Assembly: GCF_000969415.1 (NCBI RefSeq)
Contig: NZ_JZEX01000147.1
Coordinates: forward strand, 44,210-108,209
Length of the DNA stretch: 64,000 bases
DNA from: Devosia geojensis
GTDB taxonomy: Bacteria > Pseudomonadota > Alphaproteobacteria > Rhizobiales > Devosiaceae
Direction of reading: 5' to 3'
Below the pieces are notes generated by a model. That model was not told the origin of the DNA, ran no database searches, and worked only from the letters and a program-made list of their open reading frames with translations. Position 1 is the first letter of the stretch. The number at the start of each line of letters is the position of its first letter. Positions 27,174 to 35,984 of the stretch are shown here, piece by piece. Both the position numbers and the translations under genes were made by a program.

Positions 27174-28319
27174 ATGTCCGATATTTCGCTTTCGAAAGCC
27201 GTTCGTTCGAACCTGCTTTCGCTCCAGAACACCGCGGCGCAGATGGGCAAGACGCAGGAGCGTCTGGCCACCGGCAACAAGGTGAACTCCGCCCTCGACA
27301 ACCCGACCAACTTCTTCACCGCGTCGTCGCTCAACAGCCGCGCCGGTGACATGGGCGCGCTGCTCGACGGCATGGCCAACGGCATCCAGACGCTGCAGGC
27401 CGCCGACAATGGCCTCAAGGCCATCACCAAGAACCTCGAGTCGATGCAGTCGACCCTGCGCCAGGCCCGTCAGGACAAGTCGTTCCAGACCCAGTCTTAC
27501 GAGCTTTCGCTCACCAACGGCGCTTTCGCGGGCGCTGCCGGTGACGGCACCGTTGTTATCGGCCTGGACGGTGGTTCTATCGGCAACACCGCCGGCACTC
27601 CGGCTGAAGTCGACATCAGCGGGTTGACGCTGGATGCCGCAGTTGAAGCGATCAACACCGCGCACACGGGCAAAGTTCGCGCCTCGAACGACAATGGCAA
27701 GCTGCGCATCGAGAACATCTCGACTGGAGATTTGACGGTCTCCAACGAGGGCACCAACACCACCGCGGTCACGATCGGCGCTACTGCCGGCACGATTGAG
27801 GGCAACTCGGTCCGCGCCGACCTCGCCACCCAGTACAACGAGCTGCGCGACCAGCTCGACAAGCTGGCCGACGATGCCTCGTTCAACGGTGTGAACCTGC
27901 TGCGCGGCGACCTCCTGAAGATCACCTTCAACGAGACCGGCACTTCTGAACTGGAAATCCAGTCCAAGGACGGCAAGTCGATCAATTCGGCGACGCTCGG
28001 CCTCGAGACCAACATGGAGGCCCAGGACTTCGACGCCGACGCCACGATCGACGCGTTCCTCACCGATGTGAAGTCGGCGATCAACACCGTCCGTTCGCAG
28101 TCGTCCGCCTTCGGTTCCTCGCTTTCGATCGTCGAGAACCGCCAGGACTTCTCGAAGAACATGATCAACACGCTGCAGACCGGCGCCGCCAACCTGACGC
28201 TGGCCGACGCCAACGAGGAAGCCGCAAACCTCCTCGCCCTGCAGACCCGCCAGCAGCTCTCCTCGACGGCCCTCTCCATGGCCTCGCAGGCTGACCAGGC
28301 CGTGCTGCGTCTGTTCTAA
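27174..28319 (+). CDS. Flagellin
   Basis: A 381-residue flagellin and the only one in the window. The N-terminal D0/D1 helices have SLQNTAAQMGKTQERLATG and VNSALDNPTNFFTASSLNS; the C-terminal helix has LADANEEAANLLALQTRQQL and ends in QAVLRLF. The central variable part (about 115-215) contains a beta domain with FlgL/flagellin-like repeats (LTLDAAVEAINTAHTG). The ATG at 27174 follows AGAGGA. It is followed by a terminator and then by flbT-flaF, which control flagellin expression. Confidence 0.95.
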   Translation: MSDISLSKAVRSNLLSLQNTAAQMGKTQERLATGNKVNSALDNPTNFFTASSLNSRAGDMGALLDGMANGIQTLQAADNGLKAITKNLESMQSTLRQARQDKSFQTQSYELSLTNGAFAGAAGDGTVVIGLDGGSIGNTAGTPAEVDISGLTLDAAVEAINTAHTGKVRASNDNGKLRIENISTGDLTVSNEGTNTTAVTIGATAGTIEGNSVRADLATQYNELRDQLDKLADDASFNGVNLLRGDLLKITFNETGTSELEIQSKDGKSINSATLGLETNMEAQDFDADATIDAFLTDVKSAINTVRSQSSAFGSSLSIVENRQDFSKNMINTLQTGAANLTLADANEEAANLLALQTRQQLSSTALSMASQADQAVLRLF

Positions 28320-28343
28320 GCGCAACGCTCATACGAATGGGAG

Positions 28344-28372
28344 AAGGCGGGCCTCGTGCCCGCCTTTTCTTT
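28344..28372 (+). terminator. Terminator after flagellin
   Basis: A stem AAGGCGGGC/GCCCGCCTT with a small loop, followed by TTCTTTC. It is placed between the flagellin gene and flbT and should insulate flagellin mRNA from the flbT-flaF transcript. Confidence 0.85.
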
Positions 28373-28419
28373 CGCCCCCCTGCTATACTGCGCGCAACAT
28401 CAACGATTCGAGTCCGCGC

Positions 28420-28851
28420 ATGTCGCTCAAGGTCGAACTCAAGCCCGGCGAACGCCTTATCGTCGGCAACTGCATCATCACCAACTCGGATCAGCGCGCC
28501 CGCCTCTTCATCGACGGCAAGGCGCCTATACTTCGCGAGAAAGACATCCTGACGCCGGCGACGGCCGACAGCCCCGCCAAGCGAATTTATCTTGCCGTTC
28601 AGCTGATGTACCTTGAGGACGACATCTCGACGTTGCGCGGCGAATATTTCGAGCTCGTGAACGACATCGTCAAAGCCGCTCCGTCGACAATTCCCTTTGT
28701 CGATCAAGTAAATAACGAGATTTTAACCGGAAATCTTTACAAAGCTCTCAAGGCAGCCAAGAAGCTGATCGAGCACGAACGGGGCATTTTCGCACATGCA
28801 GCAGAATCAGGCGGCGGCGGCTTATCAGCAGGTCGCCAGGCGGACGACTAA
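28420..28851 (+). CDS. flbT: Flagellin mRNA regulator FlbT
   Basis: A 143-residue protein. The start MSLKVELKPGERLIVGNCII and the middle AVQLMYLEDDISTLRGEYFE match FlbT. In Caulobacter FlbT binds flagellin mRNA and limits its translation until the hook is complete; in rhizobia it can act positively. Its last 56 bases overlap flaF in another frame, so the two products are translationally linked. Confidence 0.95.
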   Translation: MSLKVELKPGERLIVGNCIITNSDQRARLFIDGKAPILREKDILTPATADSPAKRIYLAVQLMYLEDDISTLRGEYFELVNDIVKAAPSTIPFVDQVNNEILTGNLYKALKAAKKLIEHERGIFAHAAESGGGGLSAGRQADD

Positions 28852-29170
28852 CCCGCGCGACCTGGAGGCGAACCTGCTTTCGCGTTCGGCGGCAAACCTG
28901 CAACGCGTGCGCGACAACTGGGAAAAGGACGCGACCGACCTCAACCAGGTTCTGACCTTCAACCGCAAGCTCTGGAACGTGTTCATCAATTCGGCGACCA
29001 ACGAAAACCATCCTCTGGCCGCGCCCATCCGCCAGAACATCGCCAATCTTGGCCTCTTCGTCATGAAGCGCTCCCACGAGATCATGCTGCGCCCCGAGCC
29101 GCAGAAGCTCGATGTGCTCATCAACATCAACCGCGAGCTGGCCGCGGGCCTGCGCAGCCAGGCGAGCTGA
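28796..29170 (+). CDS. flaF: Flagellin synthesis regulator FlaF
   Basis: A 124-residue helical protein. AAAAYQQVARRTTNPRDLEA near the start and the central FNRKLWNVFINSATNENHPL match FlaF. FlaF assists flagellin synthesis or secretion and works with FlbT. The gene starts within flbT (56-base overlap) and ends before a strong terminator. Confidence 0.95.
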   Translation: MQQNQAAAAYQQVARRTTNPRDLEANLLSRSAANLQRVRDNWEKDATDLNQVLTFNRKLWNVFINSATNENHPLAAPIRQNIANLGLFVMKRSHEIMLRPEPQKLDVLININRELAAGLRSQAS

Positions 29171-29192
29171 TCGGCTTCACCCGCTAGTATCC

Positions 29193-29225
29193 AAAAGCCC
29201 CGAACCTGGTTCGGGGCTTTGTGTT
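29193..29225 (+). terminator. Terminator of flbT-flaF
   Basis: A stem AAAGCCCCGAACC/GGTTCGGGGCTTT with a short loop, then TGTGTTT. It lies about 22 bases after the flaF stop. Confidence 0.88.
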
Positions 29226-29303
29226 TGAGGGTTCGGCGCTATCACGGGGTAGATGGCGGACACAGCCTCAGTCGCCGCTTGCCCTTTTCATCACTCACCG
29301 CCT

Positions 29304-29445
29304 GTCATCCCGGCGAAAGCCGGGATCCATCCTGAGATGGTTCACCAGCCGCAAGGTGTGCGTGATCGAGGCAGGAGGGGCGCTGCCGCTCCTTGCGTAT
29401 TCCTTGATGCGCTCGGGGATGGGTCCCGGCTTTCGCCGGGATGAC
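29304..29445. repeat. Paired inverted-repeat element, GTCATCCCGGCGAAAGCCGGG family
   Basis: Two 25-base arms in opposite orientation, 29304-29328 and 29421-29445, each itself a small palindrome around CGAAAG. The same family occurs at 59635-59765, and a close variant (CCCCGCGAAAGCGGGG) at 39341, 43646 and 44830. It fills most of the 376-base gap between flaF and flgL. A further half element of the CTTCTCCC/GGGAGAAGG family lies at about 29484-29512. No gene was seen in the gap. Confidence 0.85.
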
Positions 29446-29546
29446 AGCCGGTGGGTGGGCGCGATGGTGCCACGGACACTTCCCCCTTCTCCCTAAGGGA
29501 GAAGGAGTGCCGTGCCTGTGGTGGCGTCCGGGCAAGGCCGAGTACG

Positions 29547-31439
29547 CTACCTGATGTAATGCACCAGGCTCAGCTGCGCGACCATGGCCGTCGTCTGGTA
29601 GCTGGCCTGCAGGCGCACCTGCAACGCCAGGATCTCCATGGCGACGTTCTCCTTGGAAACCGTCTCGACATCCGAAAGCAGGTCATCGAGCTGGGCCTTG
29701 TAGTTCGTATGCCGGGTAGCGGAGTTGTCCGAGGTCGTTCGGGCGACGGCGAGCTCCATGGTGACGATCTCGATGGAGCCGCGTTCGGTGTTGTGCTGCT
29801 CGCCCATCTCCGACATCTGCCGCGTGGTCATGGCGTCGAACCGGCCGCGTGAAGAGGGATCGTCGGTAGGGTACGTCTCGACCGACATGGCCGCCATGGT
29901 GCGCATGAGCCGGAGGAACCCGCTCTCGTTGGCCTGGACGCCATAGGCGGCCTTGGTCGCATCGTCGACCTGGGCGGTGACGCTCTGGCGCGGATTTCCC
30001 TCCGCCGCCCCCGCCGCGACCGTGACGCCGTCAGTCAGGGCCTTGGAGAAATTGGCCGCGGTCTGGGCGGCATCGCCCCCGATGCTGAACTGTCCGGGCC
30101 CGGCCTTGCCGCTGACGGCGGTCAGCGTCACCTGGCGGGTCGTTCCGTTCGGCTCGGAAAGCGTCACCGTCACCGTCTCGCCGGCCGCCGGCGGGGCGTT
30201 GAACTGGATCGAGACCGACTCCGGATCGCTGCCGGCCTGGCTCGTCGAGATGTTGGCGGTGGGAAGCGAGACGCCGGTGATCCGGAACCCGTGCGCCGCC
30301 GAGACCGGCGCCTGCTCGCCGAGCGTCACCGCATTGCCCGACTGCGTGACATTCAGCCGGCCCAGATTGCTCGCACTGACGGCCGGGCTCTCGCCCGCAT
30401 ACCAGGTGACCGTGTCGTTGGGCGAAGCAAGGCGCAGTCCGGTGGCGGTTGCCGCCGTCTGCGGAGGCGTGAAGTCGACGCGCAGCGCCGGTTCGCCGGG
30501 ACCGTTGAAGAAATTCTGCGCCGCCGCGTAGGTCGAAGCCGCCGAAAGCGTCGTCGAGGCTTCCGTCTCGAGGCTGCCGCGCAGCGCCGTCTCGAAATTG
30601 GCGGCCGTCGCCGTCGGATCGGCGCCAATGGTGAACTGGCCTGCCGCCGGCGGATCATCCGTGGTGGCGGTGAGCGTGATCTGCGTCTCGGTGCCGTCCG
30701 GCAGCGTGAAGCCCATGGTCACCGTTTCCCCGGCGATGGGCTGGCCGGTGAAATCGACGCCGAGCGAGGCGGGATTGCCCGTTGGGCCGGAGAGCGTGAC
30801 GCCGCCGCTCGAGCTCGACAGGTTCGAAAGCTTGAAGCCGAAGGGGTGGCTGCCGTCCTCGCTGAGCGTAACGGTGGTGCCGGCTCGGCTCGTCGCCAGG
30901 CGCCCGAGGCCGTCGGCGCCCGCATCGGCGAGCTTCCTTTCGCCCGCGACCGTGCGGAAGCCCGCCCGGCCGCCCTCGCCCTCCAGCAACACCTTCTCGT
31001 TGGGCAGCGGCGGCTTGTCGGTCACCGAACCACCGAACAGGTAGCGGCCGGCGACTTCGCTGTTGAGCAGGGTGACGATCTCGTCGAACCGGCCCCGCGA
31101 CAGGCCCGGGAGCGTCGCCATGTTGATGTCGCCGGTGCCGTACTGGCCGGGGATGGCCGAGTTGCGTGCCTCGCCCTCGATCTTGTCGAAGCGCGTCATG
31201 GCGTTGTCGAGGAAATCGAGCCGCAGGTTGACGGTCGAGATGTTGGCATTGAAGCCCTCGATGCGGGCGAGGCGCGAACGCACGCTGAGCGACAGCGGCA
31301 GGTCGCGCCCCATGCCCGAAAGGTTCGAGGATTTCTGGCCAGTGCCGAGCTGCATCTGCAGTTCGCTGAGCCGCCCCTGCATCTTGGACAGGACCGAGAA
31401 GCTCGTCTGTATCGGGTACATCGACTTGTTGACGATCAT
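29547..31439 (-). CDS. flgL: Hook-filament junction protein FlgL with two inserted beta modules
   Basis: A 630-residue FlgL, about twice the usual 300-350. The flagellin-like ends are clear: QTSFSVLSKMQGRLSELQMQ at the N-terminus and KENVAMEILALQVRLQASYQ at the C-terminus. Between them are two copies of a module of roughly 120-130 residues, at about 178-308 and 358-478. Each starts LGRL, then xVTL, then GF(K/R)(L/I), and has GETVT, then a QxTLTA strand, then GQF(T/S)IG and TAANF. The normal FlgL variable region (VTWYAGE, then QSVTAQVDDATKAAYG) is split by the second copy. It lies 11 bases after flgK. Function at the hook-filament junction should be kept. Confidence 0.9.
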   Translation of the reverse strand: MIVNKSMYPIQTSFSVLSKMQGRLSELQMQLGTGQKSSNLSGMGRDLPLSLSVRSRLARIEGFNANISTVNLRLDFLDNAMTRFDKIEGEARNSAIPGQYGTGDINMATLPGLSRGRFDEIVTLLNSEVAGRYLFGGSVTDKPPLPNEKVLLEGEGGRAGFRTVAGERKLADAGADGLGRLATSRAGTTVTLSEDGSHPFGFKLSNLSSSSGGVTLSGPTGNPASLGVDFTGQPIAGETVTMGFTLPDGTETQITLTATTDDPPAAGQFTIGADPTATAANFETALRGSLETEASTTLSAASTYAAAQNFFNGPGEPALRVDFTPPQTAATATGLRLASPNDTVTWYAGESPAVSASNLGRLNVTQSGNAVTLGEQAPVSAAHGFRITGVSLPTANISTSQAGSDPESVSIQFNAPPAAGETVTVTLSEPNGTTRQVTLTAVSGKAGPGQFSIGGDAAQTAANFSKALTDGVTVAAGAAEGNPRQSVTAQVDDATKAAYGVQANESGFLRLMRTMAAMSVETYPTDDPSSRGRFDAMTTRQMSEMGEQHNTERGSIEIVTMELAVARTTSDNSATRHTNYKAQLDDLLSDVETVSKENVAMEILALQVRLQASYQTTAMVAQLSLVHYIR

Positions 31440-31450
31440 GGCGAGCTCCT

Positions 31451-33286
31451 TCAGGCGTTGAACAGTTTGTCGAACAGGTCCTGGACGATCGAAACCACCC
31501 GGGCATTGGCCGAATAGGCGTTCTGCAGCTCGATGAGCCGGGCCAGCTCCTCCTCGACGTTGACGCCGTACTGCTGCTCCATCTGCTGCATGACGGTATC
31601 GAGCGTCAGCAACCTGTCGTCGCGCCGGTTGATGGCCGAGGCGATCGAGCTGCCCTGGAAGCCCATCACCTGCGAGATGACCTCGCCGACGCTGCCGTTG
31701 AGCTGGAAGGCGTTGGGATTGGCCTTCGGGTCGCCGCCCGAGACGAACTTCATGTTCTTGAGCTGGTCGACCAGATAGTCGGGCCGCGAGCTGTCGCCGA
31801 GCGACCCGCCGATCTCGTGCTGCACCAGCACCCGGTTGTCGGCGAGCACCGCAGCGTTGATCGAGATGCGCGCGGCAAAGCCGAGCTTCTGCGGCGGATT
31901 GGTGTCGAGGTTGTTGGTGAAGGCCTTGTTGCCGGCGTCGACGAAGAGGTTGAGGGCGAGCCCCCCGCCCTGCGCGGCGCCCGAGGACGAGCGCCCGATC
32001 ACCGATGTGACGTCGATAGCGCCCCCTGCCCCGTCGTCGAGCACGCTGAGGGTGGACCCGGACGACTGCGAAAAATCGAGACCGGGCAGAAGGCCGGCGA
32101 GTTGCCCGGCGACCGCCCCGGCGCCCAGCGACATGTCGACGCCGATGACGCGCACGCCGCTCGCGTCCTTGTAGTCGAGCGCCTGCACCGTGTTGACCAG
32201 CCGCACCTGTCGGGCAACGCCGTTTTCGGTGTAGTTGATGAGCACATCCTCGCCCGGCGCGATGCCGCCGATGTCGAGCTCGTAGCCCGCCACTCCGCCA
32301 TTGGCCGCTTCCGTGCCCGGCGTCTGCACCGTGCCGAAGGCCTTGGCGAGCGCGGCGGCGATCTCGTCGAGCTGCGACTGGGCCTGCACCAGCGTGCGGT
32401 CCCGCAGGTCGAGGAGCCCACCGAGCTCACCCCCCTGGATCACCCCATGCTGCACGAGATCGAACGTCATCCCCGAGGGGGAGGTGAGCGTCAGCTTGCC
32501 GACCTTGGTCAGGTCCGGATCGTGGTGGAACTCGGAGGTCGCCGCGAGATTGCCCGCGGACTCGAAATTGAAGGTCGAGGCGCGCCCGTCGATCAGGCTC
32601 GCGCCCGACCGGGTCATGAGCGCCACCGTGCCGTCCGGGCGATAGTCGGCCGTGACGTCGATCTTCTCGGCGATCTGCGAGACGAGCCTGTCGCGCTGAT
32701 CCATGAGGCTGGCGCGTGCGCCATCCGTCGCACCGAGGTCGAGCAGCCGCAGGTTCACTTCCTGCAGGCTCGTCAGCATGCCGTTGAGCTGATGAACGTT
32801 GGCGGCGATCTGCCCCTCGGTCTCCTGACGCATGGTCTGGATATCGTTGGAGAGGCGGTTGAGCGTCTCGACCATGGTCTGGGCCTGGGAGACGACCTGG
32901 GCGCGCACGTTGTAGTCGTCCGGGCTCGTGGCAAGCGAGGAGAGCGCGTTCTGAAGGTCCTGGAACACCTTGTCGAGCGAGCCGGCGTCGCCGGGCTTGC
33001 CGAGGTAGGTCTGCAGGCGGTCGAGGTAGTTCGCCTGCACGCTCGACATCGCCGCGTCCGAGACCTGGCGCGTGTAGTAGGTCTGCAGGCTCTTGTCGAA
33101 CGCCCGGTTGATCCCCATCGTGCGCGCATAGGTCGACGAGTGATCGCTGTAGTCGACGACGTTGAGCGATTGCTTGTGATAGCCGGGCGTGCCGGAATTG
33201 GCGATGTTGCGCGAAACGACGGCCAGCGAATCCTGGTTGATCCGCAGCCCCGAGACCGCATTGTTGAGCGAGGACATCAAACCCAT
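31451..33286 (-). CDS. flgK: Hook-associated protein FlgK (HAP1)
   Basis: A 611-residue protein. The N-terminus has the rod/hook motif SLAVVSRNIANSGTPGYHKQ and the FlgK stretch LDRLQTYLGKPGDAGSLDKV; the C-terminus ends with ELQNAYSANARVVSIVQDL. FlgK joins the hook to the filament together with FlgL. The length is within the family range. It is the middle gene of flgE-flgK-flgL, all on the minus strand. Confidence 0.96.
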   Translation of the reverse strand: MGLMSSLNNAVSGLRINQDSLAVVSRNIANSGTPGYHKQSLNVVDYSDHSSTYARTMGINRAFDKSLQTYYTRQVSDAAMSSVQANYLDRLQTYLGKPGDAGSLDKVFQDLQNALSSLATSPDDYNVRAQVVSQAQTMVETLNRLSNDIQTMRQETEGQIAANVHQLNGMLTSLQEVNLRLLDLGATDGARASLMDQRDRLVSQIAEKIDVTADYRPDGTVALMTRSGASLIDGRASTFNFESAGNLAATSEFHHDPDLTKVGKLTLTSPSGMTFDLVQHGVIQGGELGGLLDLRDRTLVQAQSQLDEIAAALAKAFGTVQTPGTEAANGGVAGYELDIGGIAPGEDVLINYTENGVARQVRLVNTVQALDYKDASGVRVIGVDMSLGAGAVAGQLAGLLPGLDFSQSSGSTLSVLDDGAGGAIDVTSVIGRSSSGAAQGGGLALNLFVDAGNKAFTNNLDTNPPQKLGFAARISINAAVLADNRVLVQHEIGGSLGDSSRPDYLVDQLKNMKFVSGGDPKANPNAFQLNGSVGEVISQVMGFQGSSIASAINRRDDRLLTLDTVMQQMEQQYGVNVEEELARLIELQNAYSANARVVSIVQDLFDKLFNA

Positions 33287-33386
33287 TCTGGGCTCCTATC
33301 GGATTGGGTGTCAGGCGCCGGCGAGGGCGCGGCCGGCGCCGAAGATCGCTCGTCCTTAAGCGGCCTCCGGCGCCCGGCTGCGTGCG

Positions 33387-34766
33387 TTAGCGGATCATGT
33401 TCAGGGATTCCTGCAGCATCTGGTCGGCGGCGCTGACGATACGGGTGCCCGCCGCGTAGGCCTGCTGCGTGACGATCAGCTTGGTGAATTCCTCCGAGAT
33501 ATCCGTGTTGGACGCCTCCAGCGATCCTCCGAGGATTCCGCCGCCCGAAACGTCGGTGATCGGCTCGCCCGACTCGGCTGTCGCCGAATAGACGCCGCCG
33601 TCGTGACGCTTCAGCTGGTTGGCCGCGTTGAACTCGGCGGTCACCACCTGCGCCATGTCGATACGCATGCCGTTCGAATAGGTCGCGACGACCCGGCCGT
33701 TGTCGGCGATGGCGACCGACACGAACTCGCCGGCCCCGTAGCCGTTCTGGTTGAGCGTCGTCACCCGCGCGGTGCCATTGACGTCGGCGAACTGCGAAAT
33801 GCCCTTGGCGCCGAAGTTGAACTCGACGTCGCCGACCTGGACGCCGTTGACGGTCAGGTTGGCGATATCGATGGATGTACCCGTAGGCGCAGTCATCGAG
33901 CCGTCGGGCCCGAACGTGAACTCGGTGTCCACCCGCGTCCACATGGCGTCCGTGCCGGTCGCGTTGCTGTCCGAGACATAATAGAGGTGCCAGGTGTCCG
34001 TGCCGCCATTGGCCTGGCTGTCGACCTTGGCCCAGCGCATCTGCACGACGGCAGGCGCGCCGTTCTCGGCAAAGACGGTGATCGACCCACCCTCGATCGT
34101 GTTGGTCAGGAACAGCGCGTTGTCGCCCGCCTCTATCTGGTTGAGCGGCGTGCCGGTCGTGCCGCCCGCATAGTCACCCGCATCCAGCAGCTCGCTGCCC
34201 GGCACCGTCGGATTGTAGGCGGTCGTCTTGGGCACCTGGGGCAGGTTGCCCTGATAGTTGATGCGCGAGCTGAGCTGGGCCGGCAGGAACGCGTTGGAGA
34301 GCTGGATCACCTCCGGCACCGAACCCGAGATGTTGCCGGTGCGCGTGTCGATCGGCAGGCCCTTGAGATAGTAGCCGGCGCCGTTGACCAAGCGCCCGTC
34401 CTTGTCGATCTCGAAATCCCCGCGGCGGGTATAGAAGTTGGTGCCGGCAAAGACCGCATTGCCGTCCGACTGACCGACCTTGGGCTCGACGACGAAGAAG
34501 CCGTTTGAGTTGAGCGCGATATAGGTCCCGGTCGAGACCGACTTGATATCGCCCTTGATGTCGTTGGTCGAACGCGACTGCGCCTGCACGGCACCCGGGA
34601 TCTGGCGGTTGAGGGGCGCATCGGGAATGAGATCGAGGAAATCGGTCTCGATGCGCTTGTAGGCCGTGGTCTGCGAGTTGGCGATGTTGCCCGAGATGTT
34701 CTCGAGCGCATGCGCCTGCGCGCGCAGCCCCGACACCGCACTGGAAAGAGCCCCGTAAATGCCCAT
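33387..34766 (-). CDS. flgE: Flagellar hook protein FlgE
   Basis: A 459-residue hook subunit. The N-terminus MGIYGALSSAVSGLRAQAHA followed by LENISGNIANSQTTAYKRIE, and the C-terminus ISEEFTKLIVTQQAYAAGTR, fit FlgE or FlgE-like hook proteins. The ATG at 34766 was chosen because it gives the standard hook start; the frame is open to 34904 but that crosses the sigma-54 promoter. It leads the flgE-flgK-flgL operon, with 100 bases before flgK. Confidence 0.95.
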   Translation of the reverse strand: MGIYGALSSAVSGLRAQAHALENISGNIANSQTTAYKRIETDFLDLIPDAPLNRQIPGAVQAQSRSTNDIKGDIKSVSTGTYIALNSNGFFVVEPKVGQSDGNAVFAGTNFYTRRGDFEIDKDGRLVNGAGYYLKGLPIDTRTGNISGSVPEVIQLSNAFLPAQLSSRINYQGNLPQVPKTTAYNPTVPGSELLDAGDYAGGTTGTPLNQIEAGDNALFLTNTIEGGSITVFAENGAPAVVQMRWAKVDSQANGGTDTWHLYYVSDSNATGTDAMWTRVDTEFTFGPDGSMTAPTGTSIDIANLTVNGVQVGDVEFNFGAKGISQFADVNGTARVTTLNQNGYGAGEFVSVAIADNGRVVATYSNGMRIDMAQVVTAEFNAANQLKRHDGGVYSATAESGEPITDVSGGGILGGSLEASNTDISEEFTKLIVTQQAYAAGTRIVSAADQMLQESLNMIR

Positions 34767-34818
34767 GAATAACTCCCGCGAACTGGTTGCGCCTCCTCGG
34801 GCGCGTCGCCTCATGAGG

Positions 34819-34835
34819 AGCAAATAGGGTGCCAA
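34819..34835 (-). promoter_or_regulatory. Sigma-54 promoter of flgE-flgK-flgL
   Basis: Read on the minus strand it is TTGGCAC, four bases, TTTGC: a full match to the sigma-54 consensus, with GG and GC ten bases apart. The start of flgE lies about 53 bases downstream of the -12 element. This is the best promoter of this class in the window. Confidence 0.85.
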
Positions 34836-35051
34836 CTGGAAAGGAGCCCGGATTTGCTGGGGTTTCCGGCGCCGGCGCCCGCAATTGAGGCGGCATCGCG
34901 GCAAGTCTGACCGGGCAGCCGGGCATTTTTTGCCGCCGGCTCATGGCGCACCGCCTCTAGCATCGACGGCATGCAGGGCTCCCGCTTGTCCCCGCCGGTC
35001 GACTGCTTTAAACGCTTGCGGTCTGACGCCTCCGCCGGAGCCACCCGCCCC

Positions 35052-35918
35052 ATGCTATTCAAGAACAAGGACGAGTTCCTCGCGAACCCGCGCCACGCGG
35101 TGACGGTCTTCGGCATGGCCGGCGTCGGCAAGACGTGGCTGAGCAACCTCCTACGCGAGGACGGCTGGTTCCACTACTCGGTGGACTACCGCATCGGCAC
35201 CCGCCACATGGGCGAGTACATCGTCGACAACTTCAAGCGCGAGGCGATGAAGGTGCCGTTCCTGGCCGACCTGCTGCGCTCGGACTCGATCTACATCTCG
35301 TCCAACATCACCTTCGGCAACCTCGACCCGCTCTCGACGTATCTGGGCACGCCCGGCGATCCGAAGCGCGGCGGGCTGCCGCTGCGCGAATACCAGGTCC
35401 GCCAGGAGCAGCATCGCGTCGCCGAAATCTCGGCGCTGCTCGACGTGCCGCACTTCATCGAGCGGGCCGAGGCCCTTTACGGCTACGGAAACTTCATCGC
35501 CGACACCGGCGGTTCGCTGATCGAGGTCATCGACCATGACGATCCGGAAGACCCGGTCGTCAAGACCCTCACGCAACACACCGCGCTGGTCTATATAAGG
35601 GGTACGGACAAGGACGCCGACGAACTCGTGCGGCGCTTCAAGAAGAACCCCAAGCCCATGTACTACCGGCCGCAATTCCTCATCGAGAAATGGAACGAGT
35701 ACAAGGCGCTGAACGGCGTCGCCGATGACGAGGCCGTCGACCCGGCCGGCTTTGCCGCCTGGGGCTTCGCCGCCCTCCTCCACGACCGCCTGCCGCGCTA
35801 CCAGGCGCTGGCGGACAGGCATGGTTACGTGATCGAAGCGGCCGATCTCGCCAAGGTGAAATCGGGCGCCGATTTCATCGAGCTGATGTCCTGGGCGATC
35901 GAGAACCGAATGCGTTAG
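35052..35918 (+). CDS. P-loop ATPase-like protein of unknown function
   Basis: A 288-residue protein with a Walker A motif FGMAGVGKTWLSN at about residues 20-32, close to the N-terminus (MLFKNKDEFLANPRHAVTV). Other clear segments are DYRIGTRHMGEYIVDNFKR, NFIADTGGSLIEVIDHDD and KKNPKPMYYRPQFLIEKWNE. It looks like a soluble nucleotide kinase- or ATPase-type protein, but I do not recognise a family name. The ATG at 35052 was chosen because it gives the usual short lead to the P-loop. It lies 66 bases before metA on the same strand, so the two may be co-transcribed. Confidence 0.8.
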   Translation: MLFKNKDEFLANPRHAVTVFGMAGVGKTWLSNLLREDGWFHYSVDYRIGTRHMGEYIVDNFKREAMKVPFLADLLRSDSIYISSNITFGNLDPLSTYLGTPGDPKRGGLPLREYQVRQEQHRVAEISALLDVPHFIERAEALYGYGNFIADTGGSLIEVIDHDDPEDPVVKTLTQHTALVYIRGTDKDADELVRRFKKNPKPMYYRPQFLIEKWNEYKALNGVADDEAVDPAGFAAWGFAALLHDRLPRYQALADRHGYVIEAADLAKVKSGADFIELMSWAIENRMR

Positions 35919-35984
35919 GGCCGCAGGCCCCAGCCGCAAGCACGTTTCGATCCCCATTCAACTCAGCAATCGCAAGAGGGCCAG

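Noticed and set aside
35919..35984. Possible SAM-II riboswitch before metA
   Set aside because: The 66 bases do not show the conserved pseudoknot sequence blocks that I know for SAM-II, and the space is very short.
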